Below the pieces are notes generated by a model. The model had not been told where the DNA came from. It saw only the letters and a list, made by a program, of their open reading frames with translations, and did no database searches. From Hamiltosporidium tvaerminnensis (Eukaryota; Microsporidia; Dubosqiidae), in contig JAKIMF020000001.1 of assembly GCA_022605425.2 (NCBI GenBank), positions 2,110,501-2,174,500 of the forward strand: a stretch of DNA of 64,000 nt, in the 5' to 3' direction. Numbering within the stretch: position 1 is the stretch's first letter; every line of letters starts with the position of its first letter. Below are positions 43,320 through 53,594 of this stretch, one piece after another. Both the position numbers and the translations under genes were made by a program.

Positions 43320-43500
43320 TGGTAAAAAGAAGACAAGATGGACGTTGGAAATATGACTAGATAATGTCAAGAAGTATCTATGGAAACTTAATGTGCTGCG
43401 AAAAGAAGTTTGGTGCAAATTAGGGAAGAATGAAGAAGTATCGTTAATGAAGCACAAACTCTTCGATAGCTGTAGGGCTGTGGATTAAGTAGCAATTAAG
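43320..43500 (+). mobile_element. C-terminal fragment of a second-clade LINE
   Basis: Reads KRRQDGRWKYD, then SRSIYGNL and LRKEVWCKLGK with frame changes. This resembles the KRRRGRPxKxWxDNVKxDL...W tail of Jockey/RTE-like LINE ORFs. It is short and decayed, so the call rests on that tail pattern only. Confidence 0.45.
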
Positions 43501-44149
43501 AAGTGTTGCAATTAATTTTTTAAGAATTTGGCAACAAAAATTTGAAATTGGATTACGTTTTTGTTAATTAGATTCTTAAGAAATGTCAAGATATATTTTA
43601 TAGGGAAGTCCCTGAAAATTTGAAATAAAATTGGTTTTTGCTATTGAAAATTTTAAGAAATTTAAACAGGCTATTTTTACTTTGATATGTTTTTGGAGCA
43701 AAATTCTAGTTCATATTAAATTATTTGTGTATTTTAGTTGTACTTTTGAAAAACACTCTTTGGAAACGTTTTTTAAGTATAAAATATAATTTTTGGTATC
43801 TAATCAAATTTGATTTTAAAACAATACAAATTTTAAGTGATTGTGACTTAATTTCAATTAAATTGAATACAACAAACTTCAAGGTTTCATGTAAGTTTGA
43901 ATAAGAAATACTTTCTAAATAGCTTAAACTCTAAATCCATTAGCAAATGCTTGTTCAAATAAAATTGAATAAAAGCCTAAGTCAATATGATTAAATTAAA
44001 AAAATATATTTACTAAATTAATCGTACAAAATATAAATAGAAATTACTTTTAAAAAAGTAAAGAACCTGGATAATATTCTAACTTATGATCCAAAAGCTA
44101 CAACATGGTGCCAAGTAAAAATAATGTAAGGATTTAACAATGTAATTAA
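43501..44149. other. Spacer within the transposon graveyard
   Basis: AT-rich, possibly more of the same decayed LINE. No motif is recognisable. Confidence 0.3.
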
Positions 44150-44410
44150 GAAATATATGATCTTCATCAAAGAGTTAAATAGGCATCTGAGCTAAAACAG
44201 AAAAGACTTGGCGGATTCAGATATGTAGAGAGAATCTATATAGAAAAAACTGCTAATAAATTTGCAAAACTGTACCCTGAAGGTAAAAGAAGACGAGGTT
44301 GACCTCAAAAAAATATGTCTATAAATTATTAAATAGAAGCCGAGGAAACATTTATGTTACAATAGAGAATTTTGGTTAGTAATGGAAAAAATAAAGAAAA
44401 TCATTAAGAA
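44150..44410 (+). mobile_element. C-terminal fragment of a second-clade LINE
   Basis: A plus-strand frame reads KRLGGFRYVERIYIEKTANK followed by LYPEGKRRRG. It matches the RL.WFGHVERM.KERTANK..ELYPEGKRRRGRPR tail typical of Jockey/RTE-like LINE proteins in animals. A TGA replaces the Arg codon after RRRG and further stops follow. It is not related to the RLE-type family. Confidence 0.75.
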
Positions 44411-45329
44411 GACCATGCTATATAAGAGCTGTGCGCCGCCGCGTAATTTGTTTTTTAGGACAAACTATTGTTTTTTCTGGTGAAATATCGATTTAAAAAG
44501 TGTAAATAACCATATCAAGGTTAATTAATTCTTTCAAATCGATTATGATTTAGCTCTCGATTTGAAAATGCTTAAAATAATTTCACTGGGAGATCTAACG
44601 TGGTATTTTGGTTCTGCATTAACTTCTCCAAAAATATCTACGATCTAAGGTCTATATAAATAAATTATAGTTTATTCTTTGGTATAGTTTTGGAAGTAAG
44701 TGCAAATTCGAATGAGTACTACAATTATTCTAACATTAAAAATCGAAATAATAGAGTATATTTATTTTGATAAGACGCTATCATTAGATCTATGGTGCAC
44801 AAAACAGTGAGATTATTTATTTTTGCTTCTAGATAAACTTTATAATCAAAATAAACTACACACGAGTGAGAAAATATTAAGTAAATAAGCCCTGAATAGA
44901 GCTCAATACTGTGGATGATCATATAAATTAGATAAATCCCTAATAATGTAGGAAAAAAGTCAAATAGAACGTAAAATTGATATGTATATCAAATAATAAC
45001 AAAAAATGAAAATTGCACGGCTTTTGATATGTCTTTCTGTATAATAGATTCAATTAGATGCTATAATTTAACCGAAATTGCTTCGCAAGCATCGTTTTAA
45101 ATGTTTAAAACTGTATGCTCAAAAGGGGAATTCTATGGTAAATAGTTTTGGACATGCCTTTACTTTTTCTATCAAGATATCAGTTTATCTAATAATATGA
45201 AATATTATTTTCAAGAAGCATAATTTATACTTTAAAAGGAAACAAAAACTAGTCGGAATACAGACTATAGAATCAATGTTTCATAAACTCACAGTCGAAA
45301 ACAGTTCTCATTATCAACCAAGAGAATTC
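44411..45329. other. Decayed, unassigned repeat DNA
   Basis: Contains a short GC cluster (gctgtgcgccgccgcg near 44430). No gene is visible. The 45120-45329 part may be upstream sequence of the LINE relic that follows. Confidence 0.35.
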
Positions 45330-45965
45330 TATTCAAGATAAAATCTAGGTAAGAGTTTGTAAAAACCATAATATGAAGCCATATAAGAAACGTAGCTGGA
45401 TGAAAGACGGATATTTAGGTACTTATGAAATCTTGATAAATATTTTTTTTCCTACGAACGCAATAATTATTATAATCTATTCTTGATAAAAAAAAATTTT
45501 GAAAGTAAGGCATGGAATCAGAATATAGATGAGAAGTTTAAAATACAAAGAGTTAGTTGAAGTCAAAATGATGTTGATATAGAAGTAAAAGCATGAGCTG
45601 ATGTGCAACTAAAATGTTTTTTGTTATAAATAGTACCATGGTTGTCCAGAAAACCTTTGAACATAGCCTATGCTGAGGACTTGAGATATTATCTATATGA
45701 AAGAAAAATATAAAAATCTTTATTTAGGGCCATGGCAACAAAAACACCAAAGGTATGACTAAAGATAAATCAGATCAAAAGAATGTAAAGGAAAATGACA
45801 ATTTCGCTAATGTATCAAATACAAGCCTCGGAATCGACTTTTTTGAACCTTCAAAATGTATTGAGCTTTAAATATTTAAGAACTATTATAACAGAAAATA
45901 GCAAAAGAATGAAGAAATCACGGAGCAAATGAAGACTAGAAATGTAGTCTATTTTTTGATGCATT
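45330..45965 (+). mobile_element. Second-clade LINE relic with reverse transcriptase motif C
   Basis: Near 45657-45685 the frame reads LNIAYAEDLRYYL, the AYADD box of a reverse transcriptase with Asp changed to Glu. Further on, FKYLRTIITENSKRMKK (about 45866-45916) matches the FKYLGSIIT-NG--DEEI block that follows the RT domain in Jockey/RTE-like LINEs. The surrounding codons carry stops and frameshifts, so this is an old dead copy. Confidence 0.8.
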
Positions 45966-46164
45966 GCTGATTGAATCAAGAAAATATGTAAGAATTTTGA
46001 AATGAATACATATTGTAAAAAAAACGTAGCTTATGACTTCTAAATTTCATATATTTTTAATAGGAATGCCAAATCTTTTTGCATTCAATAAAAAGTTTAA
46101 TATGGTATACTTATATTGTTCTTTAGTGAGTTTTAAATTTCTAGTATATTTGTCAATATATCTT
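45966..46164. other. AT-rich spacer before the mariner relic
   Basis: May hold the last remains of the LINE. No motif can be supported. Confidence 0.3.
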
Positions 46165-47545
46165 TTTAAAATGTCAAAAAAATCCGGAAACCCATGATTA
46201 ATAATTTTTTTGCTTCAAAGATAATTTGATTGCTTGTAATGAGTTTTAATCACTCAGCAGTTCCGTTATATTTAATCATTGGGGAGAAAAATGCTATAGT
46301 GGTGTTAACAGAAAAGGATATTCAATAAAAAAAATTATGAAATGCTTCTTCAAGTATCTCGGTCTAGAGTCTATGATAGTTTATAAAAGTATAAAAATGT
46401 AAAAAATATAAATAGTAAACATGGATCTAGACGATTCCTCGTATAAATATTACCATGACCAATAGAATTTCTGAATTTACAAGAAAAAATCTTAAAATTA
46501 GTCAAGCAGAAATCACTCAAAAATTGGAGGCTTTATTTAATTATAATGATAATGACCAGACTATAAGAAATCCACAAATAAAGTTGGTATCTATCACCAT
46601 CTCTTGCTAAAAAAATTGTTCCACTGAAAAATATAATTGCTAGATTAAAAATTTCAAAAATATTTTTATCAATCTCAGATTACAATTAGAACGTAAAATA
46701 TTTAATATTCAATACAATTTCAATTTGTTAAATCCATATGGTACGGCTTAAGTATGAAAGAAGTTGAGAAAACGCTTAAATCCCAAATATAGGACATAAA
46801 TAGTTAATATACTAGCGGGAATATTATGGTAAAGCCATGTACGTCATATCACCTGTTTAAATTCTGGAATATGTTGATTCTAATATTGTCCCACTGTTAC
46901 GGGTGCATTGTTGGCTTAGAGTATTCTCTGCTTGTCGTAAGAAGCGACTAGACGGAACTGGTTCTCCTGATTGGTGTTGAGCATAGGGCTAAAAACCCAC
47001 CCTTCAAAACCACCTTGTACAAAACCCTAAATGTAAACAAATTTACTGGAAAAAGACCGATGGGGTATTACTGAGGGCGGTCAAAGCTCGTGCGGAGCTT
47101 TACTGCCGAAGATGATGATGTTCGATACTGATATGAACCGACTATATATGTTACTATTCTTGCAAAAAATTTAGAACCACTGCTAGAAATATGGTTTACG
47201 ACGAGTATATTTCTAAGCATTAATAATCCTAAACATATACAAACGTTGTTGTGGAATATTTTAAAAGAAAATGAAATTAAATGCTTCCTTGACCATCCAA
47301 ATCACTTGATGCAAACCTAATAGAACATCTTTGGACTTATATGAAAAAAAATTAAGTAATTTTACTTTTAAATATAAGAAGCGGCAAAAAAAATAATTGA
47401 AATTTAAAATTAAATTCCTATAATTTTCGTGCAAAACTTGGTATTTCTATGAAAAAAAAACGAGTATTAGCGGTTTTACGTTCTAGTTAATGGCATACTA
47501 AATATTAAATGGAAGTGTTCGGATTTTTTTGACTATTATTTTGTA
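46165..47545 (+). mobile_element. Tc1/mariner-type transposon relic
   Basis: Terminal inverted repeats are visible: gtcaaaaaaatccggaa at 46173-46189, and at 47514-47533 the reverse complement of gtcaaaaaaatccgaacac. Between them a broken transposase can be followed. The start is MTNRISEFTRKNLKIS near 46454, then NPYGTA and LNPKYRT (about 46731-46800), then SINNPKHIQTLLWNIL (47215-47265, the DNDPKH block), and LIEHLWTYMKKN (about 47318-47357, from SPDLNPIEHLWxxLKKK). The catalytic DDE/D blocks are partly mutated and stops occur throughout. The element is interrupted at 46888-47130 by foreign GC-richer DNA. Confidence 0.82.
46888..47130. mobile_element. GC-richer insertion nested in the mariner relic
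   Basis: About 243 bp (from tgtcccactgttacgggtg to gatgatgatgttcgatactg) interrupt the transposase reading between LEYVDSN and MNRLYM. Composition changes abruptly at both ends. There is no ORF. It ends in a short GAT-rich tract (gaagatgatgatg), as many LINE-dependent elements do. The text (gtaagaagcgactagacgg, ggtgttgagcatagggct) reminds me of the 5' untranslated part of animal RTE-like LINEs, but this is from memory and unverified. Confidence 0.6.
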
Positions 47546-47712
47546 AATTTAATATTTTTGTTTTATATAGACAATATTGTATAAAATCATCTATGCTATA
47601 TGTTTAAAATATACTCATATTATACCTATTAGAATACTTAATTTAAGATGTTTTATATATGAATAATTTTATTAAAACATAGGTATCCGAATTTTTTTTG
47701 ACATAATACATG
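47546..47712. other. Spacer between mariner and hAT relics
   Basis: AT-rich, no feature. Confidence 0.3.
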
Positions 47713-48467
47713 CAGGGATCTCCAAACTGCAGCCCGCAGACACTTTTCATCTTGCCCGCAGCCACGTTTTTCTGGCTCGCCACGATATATTTCTATTAAG
47801 TAGATTTTTTTAAGTATGGAAACAAAATAAAAAAATATAGATAAATCATACAAAAAAAATTGCAATTATAGATAAATTAGGCATTAATTTGTTGTACAAA
47901 GAAGATTAATAGAGTTTTCACTACATTTTTCAACTCGCAACTATTTTTTATTATTTTAATCCAAAGAATCAAAATGAAATAACAAAAATTATATGGCACA
48001 ATTTATTATTAATAAGATTGATATAGTTGAGATTTTTCGGTAATAATTGTTGAAATTTGAAGTTAAATTTGCAGTAGAAATTACCAATAACAACTTCAAG
48101 TGCTTATCTGTTAATTTAGATCTGTAATTGTTTTTTGTATATTTCATTTTAGAAAATGTTTCTTGGCACAAATGGTTGAGAGTCGAAAACGGAAATAAAA
48201 CCTCAAGCAAATATATTAACCTAATTAGATTGCGTAGCTGGAAACTTTTATAAAATTTCAGTAATTTATTTGTTTTTTTTAGATAAAAATATGGTTAGTA
48301 TACATGTTTATATTTATGAAAATCTATATGAAGATTTAAAAATATCAATAATTAAAATTGCAGAAATTTTTTTAAGTATTGGTGGCATAAAAAGTAATGA
48401 GTTCTCGCCCTCTGGACTTTTTTTAGGAGTCAATGAGACCGCGAACCATAAAGTTTGGAGACCCTTG
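47713..48467 (-). mobile_element. hAT-family transposon deletion derivative
   Basis: The ends are imperfect inverted repeats: cagggatctccaaactgca at 47713 and, on the other strand from 48467, caagggtctccaaacttta. Both are followed by GC-rich subterminal sequence (gcccgcag, ggttcgcgg), a pattern typical of animal hAT elements. A minus-strand frame (47989-48210) encodes the hAT C-terminal dimerisation region: LNHLCQETFSKMKYTKNNYR, then SKLTDKHLKLLLVIST. The catalytic part is missing, so this is about 755 bp of an element that should be several kb. No 8-bp target duplication is visible. Confidence 0.85.
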
Positions 48468-49199
48468 CCATAATGTATATAAGATTATCATAAGAGCAGT
48501 TTTAATTTATAATCTGAGCCTAAGTTAAGAGAAAAGAAATGAAACAATTTTGGATAAGTTAGAATGAATAATACTTGACGAATGTATGGTTCCAAAACTA
48601 TGCCTGAAAATAAGAAAAAATCAAACAATTTTGGTCTATATCGTGAATCCAATTCGGGTAGTGAAATCAAAAGAGAAATATTAATAGGGTTAATGCATGT
48701 GATGCGAATATCTTCTGATCCGGGTACAGTCACGTCATCATGTATGCACCCAATGGAAAAGAAGAAAAGCTATACCACGGAAAATATGAATGGATGCTAT
48801 GGAAAAGGGTCTGAGATGTTTAATATAATAAGTGAAAGATAAAGAAGAATTAATTGAAAAGTTAAGAAGGATCGACTCTTCAGGGGATTTAGCGCCACTT
48901 AATAATACTATAAATAACATTTATATTAAATCTAATAATATAATCAGAAATATATGGTCATAAAGACAAAATTTTCATTAATACTTTCTGGAGAATAGAA
49001 AGCTTTATGTAGCATAGTTGAAGTAAATAATATATATTATTTTATAACCAGCGGAAGCGTATGATTCGATTTAATTTGAAATGCTAAATATAATTCAGGA
49101 GAGTTTAAATGGAACATATTTAGATTTCTGTAAATAAATGATGAAAATACAGTCTAAACCTAAATCTGCAAGAATAAGAGAAAATCAAAAACTTAAAAT
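48468..49199. other. Unassigned region with less extreme composition
   Basis: 48580-48840 has an 86-codon plus-strand frame and mixed composition (atcttctgatccgggtacagtcacg), but it matches no family I know and could be transposon debris. Confidence 0.35.
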
Positions 49200-51050
49200 T
49201 TGATTTAGATGTATTTTTCAGAAAAAAAGTGATTCATTATACAATCATATTGAAAAAAAGTCAATATACTTACTTACCTATTACGGCTTTCTTGTACCGT
49301 TTAGTGTTGAGTATTGCATTATGAAACGCTAACGTATTATGTAGCTGGTCAATGTTCTAGAATTTCCCAGATCTGATTTTATTTCATGAAAAGCGGGTTT
49401 TGAATGAGTTAAACCCTTTCACCCTTGGTCTTCCCTGTTGTAGTTGGCTTTCGCATGTTGTTTATAATGCTTTTTTCGGGATTATTTCATTTTTAATCAT
49501 AGTTAATATGTCCGAACGAAGGCAATTTTGGTCCATGCATTTTCTTCCACAAGGATTCCGTTTGAGGAGACTGCCTAATTCCTGGTTTATAACTTGGTCT
49601 CTATGATCAATTCTATTTTAATTCTCAGAAATCCCAGTTTGATATCTTGAATTCGTCTACTCCTGCTTAAATAAAATACCCAAGACTCCATTCAAAAATC
49701 AGGGTAGGAACATAAATAAAAGAGTATACACCCATCTTGATTTTGAAATGCCTCTTTCTTTCTTTCTTTCTAAAAATGATTTAAAAGTTCTCTCCTTAGT
49801 CATTCGATTGTGATGTTGAGGCATTTTTATCTTTTTCAGGTCTTCCATCTGCACTTGGAATTGTTTCAAGAAAACTCTTTGCTTGTAATTAAGTATTGTG
49901 AATTCTTCTTAGATATCATAATTGTGGTATATTGGGTTTGTTTATCTTTAGTTTTCTTCTCCTCGGCTCTGTTTTTTTAGATTCCTTGATTTTCATAAGT
50001 CTTGTTCTGAATTTAATAGCAGAGGTTCTTTCGGGTAACCTAATATCATTAGCACTACTGCCGTCTTTCTCATATTTCTCAACTTAAACTGTTTGGTTCT
50101 GTTTTTGCATTCAGCCTGTATATTGCGCATTAGAATGATAATTAAGTGATGGTTAGAATGTTTCTTGTCCTTTACCAGCGGACTTGATGAAATTCTCCAA
50201 GTAAAAGTTTCCTAATCCGACTTAGTCTCGAAAAATCTTGTAATAGCTTTGTATTCGTTTAAAAAAGATATATTGAACTCCTCGTTTAACTAAAACATTT
50301 TAATTCGAAACCCCTTACCGCTTCAAAGGCATTTTTTCAATCCATTATGCAAGTATGAACATCTTTTCCGCATTCTATGATTTTATCTGATACTTGTTTC
50401 TTGTGCGAAAATTAATCTCTGTTGCTACGGTCTTTTCAGAGCCCATATTCCTCTCTTCTAAAATATATTATACTTGACTCTTTGTTTTCTGTCAATATTT
50501 TGAAATGTTTTTTCTCGCTGCACTTATTAAGGCTATTTTTCTGTAGTTCAGACGGTTTCTGTTATTGCCTTTCTTGCATATGGGAGTTATGATAGGTATT
50601 TCCCGGTCTCTCGGTATAAAGACTTATCCCGAAGGTATTTTTATCATTTATAAAAAATTTTTCTCCGTCTTGCGTATGAATTTTACAAGCTCTGAAGCTT
50701 TTCTAATCTTCATTTTTTGTAAGGTTCCTAAATGTTCCTCGGTTATTTTCCTATCATTTTCAATTCCATTGTTATCTATGTAGTTTTCTTGTGCGTATAA
50801 ATATTTCGGGTGTAACTTTAACAAGTCAGAGAAGTGCTTTCCATTTTGCCATAATTAGTATTTCATCTCAAAAAGAATCCTTTCTTTGTTAAGAACAAAT
50901 TTTATTGGACGTTGTTGGGTTCTTGTCATTTCTTTAAGATTATATATAAGAGCTTGTGGTTACCTTAAATTTTTTTTCTCAAAAAACCTTCCAAAATCTT
51001 CCAGTTCGCCTTGAACTCAATATAGATTATAATATTCGTTCTTTATAAAT
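49200..51050 (-). mobile_element. Second-clade (Jockey/RTE-like) LINE relic with reverse transcriptase
   Basis: On the minus strand, IPRDREIPIITPICKKGNNR then NRLNYRKIALIS (about 50625-50520) is the RT motif before the palm. DKIIECGKDVHTCIMD (about 50395-50345) followed by KNAFEAV is motif A. The tail DILTMIKNEIIPKKAL and QLQQGRPRVKG (about 49530-49415) matches the GHVMRM...RIPKKAL...GRPRxRW ending. Stops and frameshifts are numerous. A CTTT microsatellite lies at about 49748-49772. The element is distinct from the RLE-type family. Confidence 0.82.
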
Positions 51051-51362
51051 ATTTTTCAATCAAATCGAAAATATTTAATGATTAAATTCTGTATAAATCA
51101 TTATTGAATGCATTTTAATGAATAAGATAGGTTGAAAGATAATAGTTTGTTGGTAGTGGCCCATACAATATCCACTATATACGTTGAAATTTGTAACTCA
51201 AATATAATTTTACACAAATCTAAAGTTAAGTCAAGCAGGAAATAAATGTAAAGGCTAATGTTTTAAAAAATATTATGATATATTCCCACAAATTATTGGT
51301 TAAAATATAAAGTTTTTAGGATAAGTCTAAATTAACAAAAATGTCACTTTATTTAATAAACG
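51051..51362. other. 3' flank of the Rho GTPase gene
   Basis: AT-rich, no feature. Confidence 0.35.
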
Positions 51363-51980
51363 TTAACAACAGAAACAAAAATACCATTTCTTTTCTTTTT
51401 TTGCAGTGCTTTTGTTAATTCGTATATGTTCGGCTGCTGCTTTGAATACTGCATCCACATTTTCACCGGTTTTGGCCGAGCATTCCAGAAAATTTGCAGA
51501 ATTAATTTCATTGGATATGTTCTGACCTTCTTCATAAGTTATTATTTTGTCTGGATTTATATCTGGTGTAGGAGTTGTTCTAATGTCTTTTTTCAGTCCA
51601 ATTAAAAAATAGCTGGCTGTAGGACAATAATTTTTTATTTCATAAAGCCACTTGTTCGAAATATTTGGAAGCATTGATCTATTTTCAATAGAGTAACACA
51701 AAAGTACTAAATCAGTATCTTTATAAGACAATGGTCGCACAGAATCATAATCTTCTTGGCCAGCAGTATCCCAAAGTGTTAACGTGACTGTGGTGTTTTC
51801 CTCGTCATCTAATACAACATCTTTTACAAAATTATCTACAACAGTTGGTATATATTCTTCTGGAAATCTATTCCGTTTAAATACTTCTAATAAACATGTC
51901 TTTCCACATGCACCATCTCCGACAACTACAACTTTTCCAGATTTATTAGTACTTTTATCGTCTTGCGGTTTTGCTTCCAT
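51363..51980 (-). CDS. Rho-family small GTPase
   Basis: 205 residues from ATG 51980. The open frame extends 17 codons further upstream but has no earlier ATG. P-loop GDGACGKT at 21-28, switch I EYIPTV with T46, DTAGQEDYD from 71, a guanine-specificity motif GLKKDIR (Leu where Thr or Asn is usual) and ECSAKT. A Rho-specific insert (TTPTPDINPDKIITYEEGQN) follows the specificity motif, which separates it from Ras and Rab. The C-terminus KKEKKWYFCFCC is polybasic with a CFCC CAAX-type box, so prenylation and membrane anchoring are likely. It should switch actin or cell-wall/polarity functions. The RhoGAP at 25.5 kb is a candidate regulator. Confidence 0.93.
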   Translation of the reverse strand: MEAKPQDDKSTNKSGKVVVVGDGACGKTCLLEVFKRNRFPEEYIPTVVDNFVKDVVLDDEENTTVTLTLWDTAGQEDYDSVRPLSYKDTDLVLLCYSIENRSMLPNISNKWLYEIKNYCPTASYFLIGLKKDIRTTPTPDINPDKIITYEEGQNISNEINSANFLECSAKTGENVDAVFKAAAEHIRINKSTAKKEKKWYFCFCC

Positions 51981-53594
51981 ATGTTTGGTTCTTCTGCAAT
52001 TTTTATAAAAATCATTTAAGGAGAGAAACAACCAATCGCTTTATTCTAAAAGGAATAAATTTCCAAAATTGGAAGTGATTTTTATTGGTGCATGCTTAAT
52101 ATTAAAAACATATTTATTAGATTTTAAGATATATTTTGGTTATAAATATGAATAATTTTTATTTAATTTTAATTTATATAGACTCTTCAAAGTTGCTTTA
52201 AAAGACAAAATAAACTAGAATATTATCTAGTGATTAAAGTTTGCTTTTACGAACCAATAAAAAATGATTTTCTTGAAAAGTTTTAATTTATTCTTCTAAA
52301 TTGACCAGTAATTTTCAGAAGTATTAGATCTATCTTTTAATGATATATAATTGGTATATTTCATTTCAAAAATAATCTTTATCATTCAAAATTTTAAAAA
52401 AATCGTTTATTGGTTGTATGTTGGCTAAAACAGGAAGTTTTAATTCTTTTCAAGTATGAAACCTTTCCCAGATAATGAATGTGATTTCATTTTTTAAGAA
52501 TAAATTTAGATTTCATTTAAGACAATATTTTTGATCTATAATCATAACCATTTTTTGAACGATTAACGTGATAAATATATTAAAAATGTTTATATTCATC
52601 TTTCAGTTTGAAAAATCTGTTTTGTAATAAAAATTTTACTTTTGCGAATCCTACTTTTAACTTTTCAAATGAATTGTATTCAACCATGTTTTTAACAACT
52701 ATATTGTTGGTAAAAATATATTTTTGTTTAATCTGATTTCCAGTTTTTTTTGGCATCTAATATATATAAAAAACTTACAAGAAGCTGAATTATTTTGACT
52801 GCACACTTCTGTTGTTCTGTAAATTACTGTATTATCTTACTACGTAGAAAGAATATAACCAATTTAAAAACTATTTGGTTGTCAATGTTTGTGTGAAATT
52901 CGTGTGAAAATCATTGTTACCATTTTGGAAGGATATATACCACATTGGAACGATGGGTTGGTCTCATTTAATTCCGAGTTACAATAGATTATAAGAAATA
53001 ATTAGAAGACTTATATTTATTAATTCTAGACACCGAGAGGTAAAAGAGTAATGGAATAAGTAATTATCTATTCTAGTATATATTTATTTCCTATAAACGA
53101 ATGTAAATATAAATTGTATTTCTAGTATTTTTTTACTTGTTTTCAAAAAATATCTCTGTTTTAATTTAAATTCCTCAGTAAATAAATATAAAGAAATATA
53201 ATTCTTTACTACACTATATTTAATTTAGTTAACATTGATATAAGAACAAATTAAATAAATATAAATTTTAACATTAAGATATTGAGAAAAGCAAAATATA
53301 ATATAATATTATCATAAAAATAAATTTGGTTTAATTAAAAGAGCAGTTAAACTTTAAAACAACAATTATTTCACAGAGAAATATGAAAGACAGATTTTAT
53401 AAATTCAAAATAAAATTAGAATACTCAATATTAAATATAGTGAATCTTAAAATAGGAAACTTGAAAATGTTCAAAATAAAATATTTTATAAATCCTAGGT
53501 TTATTGAATCTAATAAATGAAATATGAATAAACAATTTTATACTTAAAAAAAAGCTGATTTTAGCTCAATTTTATTTTTAAAAATATATTTTTT
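51981..53594. other. AT-rich region between Rho and kinesin
   Basis: About 1.6 kb without a convincing gene, RNA or transposon. The 52900-52980 segment is less AT-rich, but nothing is recognisable. Confidence 0.5.

Noticed and set aside
48582-48842. 86-codon frame with mixed composition
   Set aside because: No family resemblance. It sits in transposon debris and codon use gives no support.
51981-52031. N-terminal extension of the Rho GTPase
   Set aside because: The 17 extra codons begin with TTG and have no ATG. Homology starts after the ATG at 51980.
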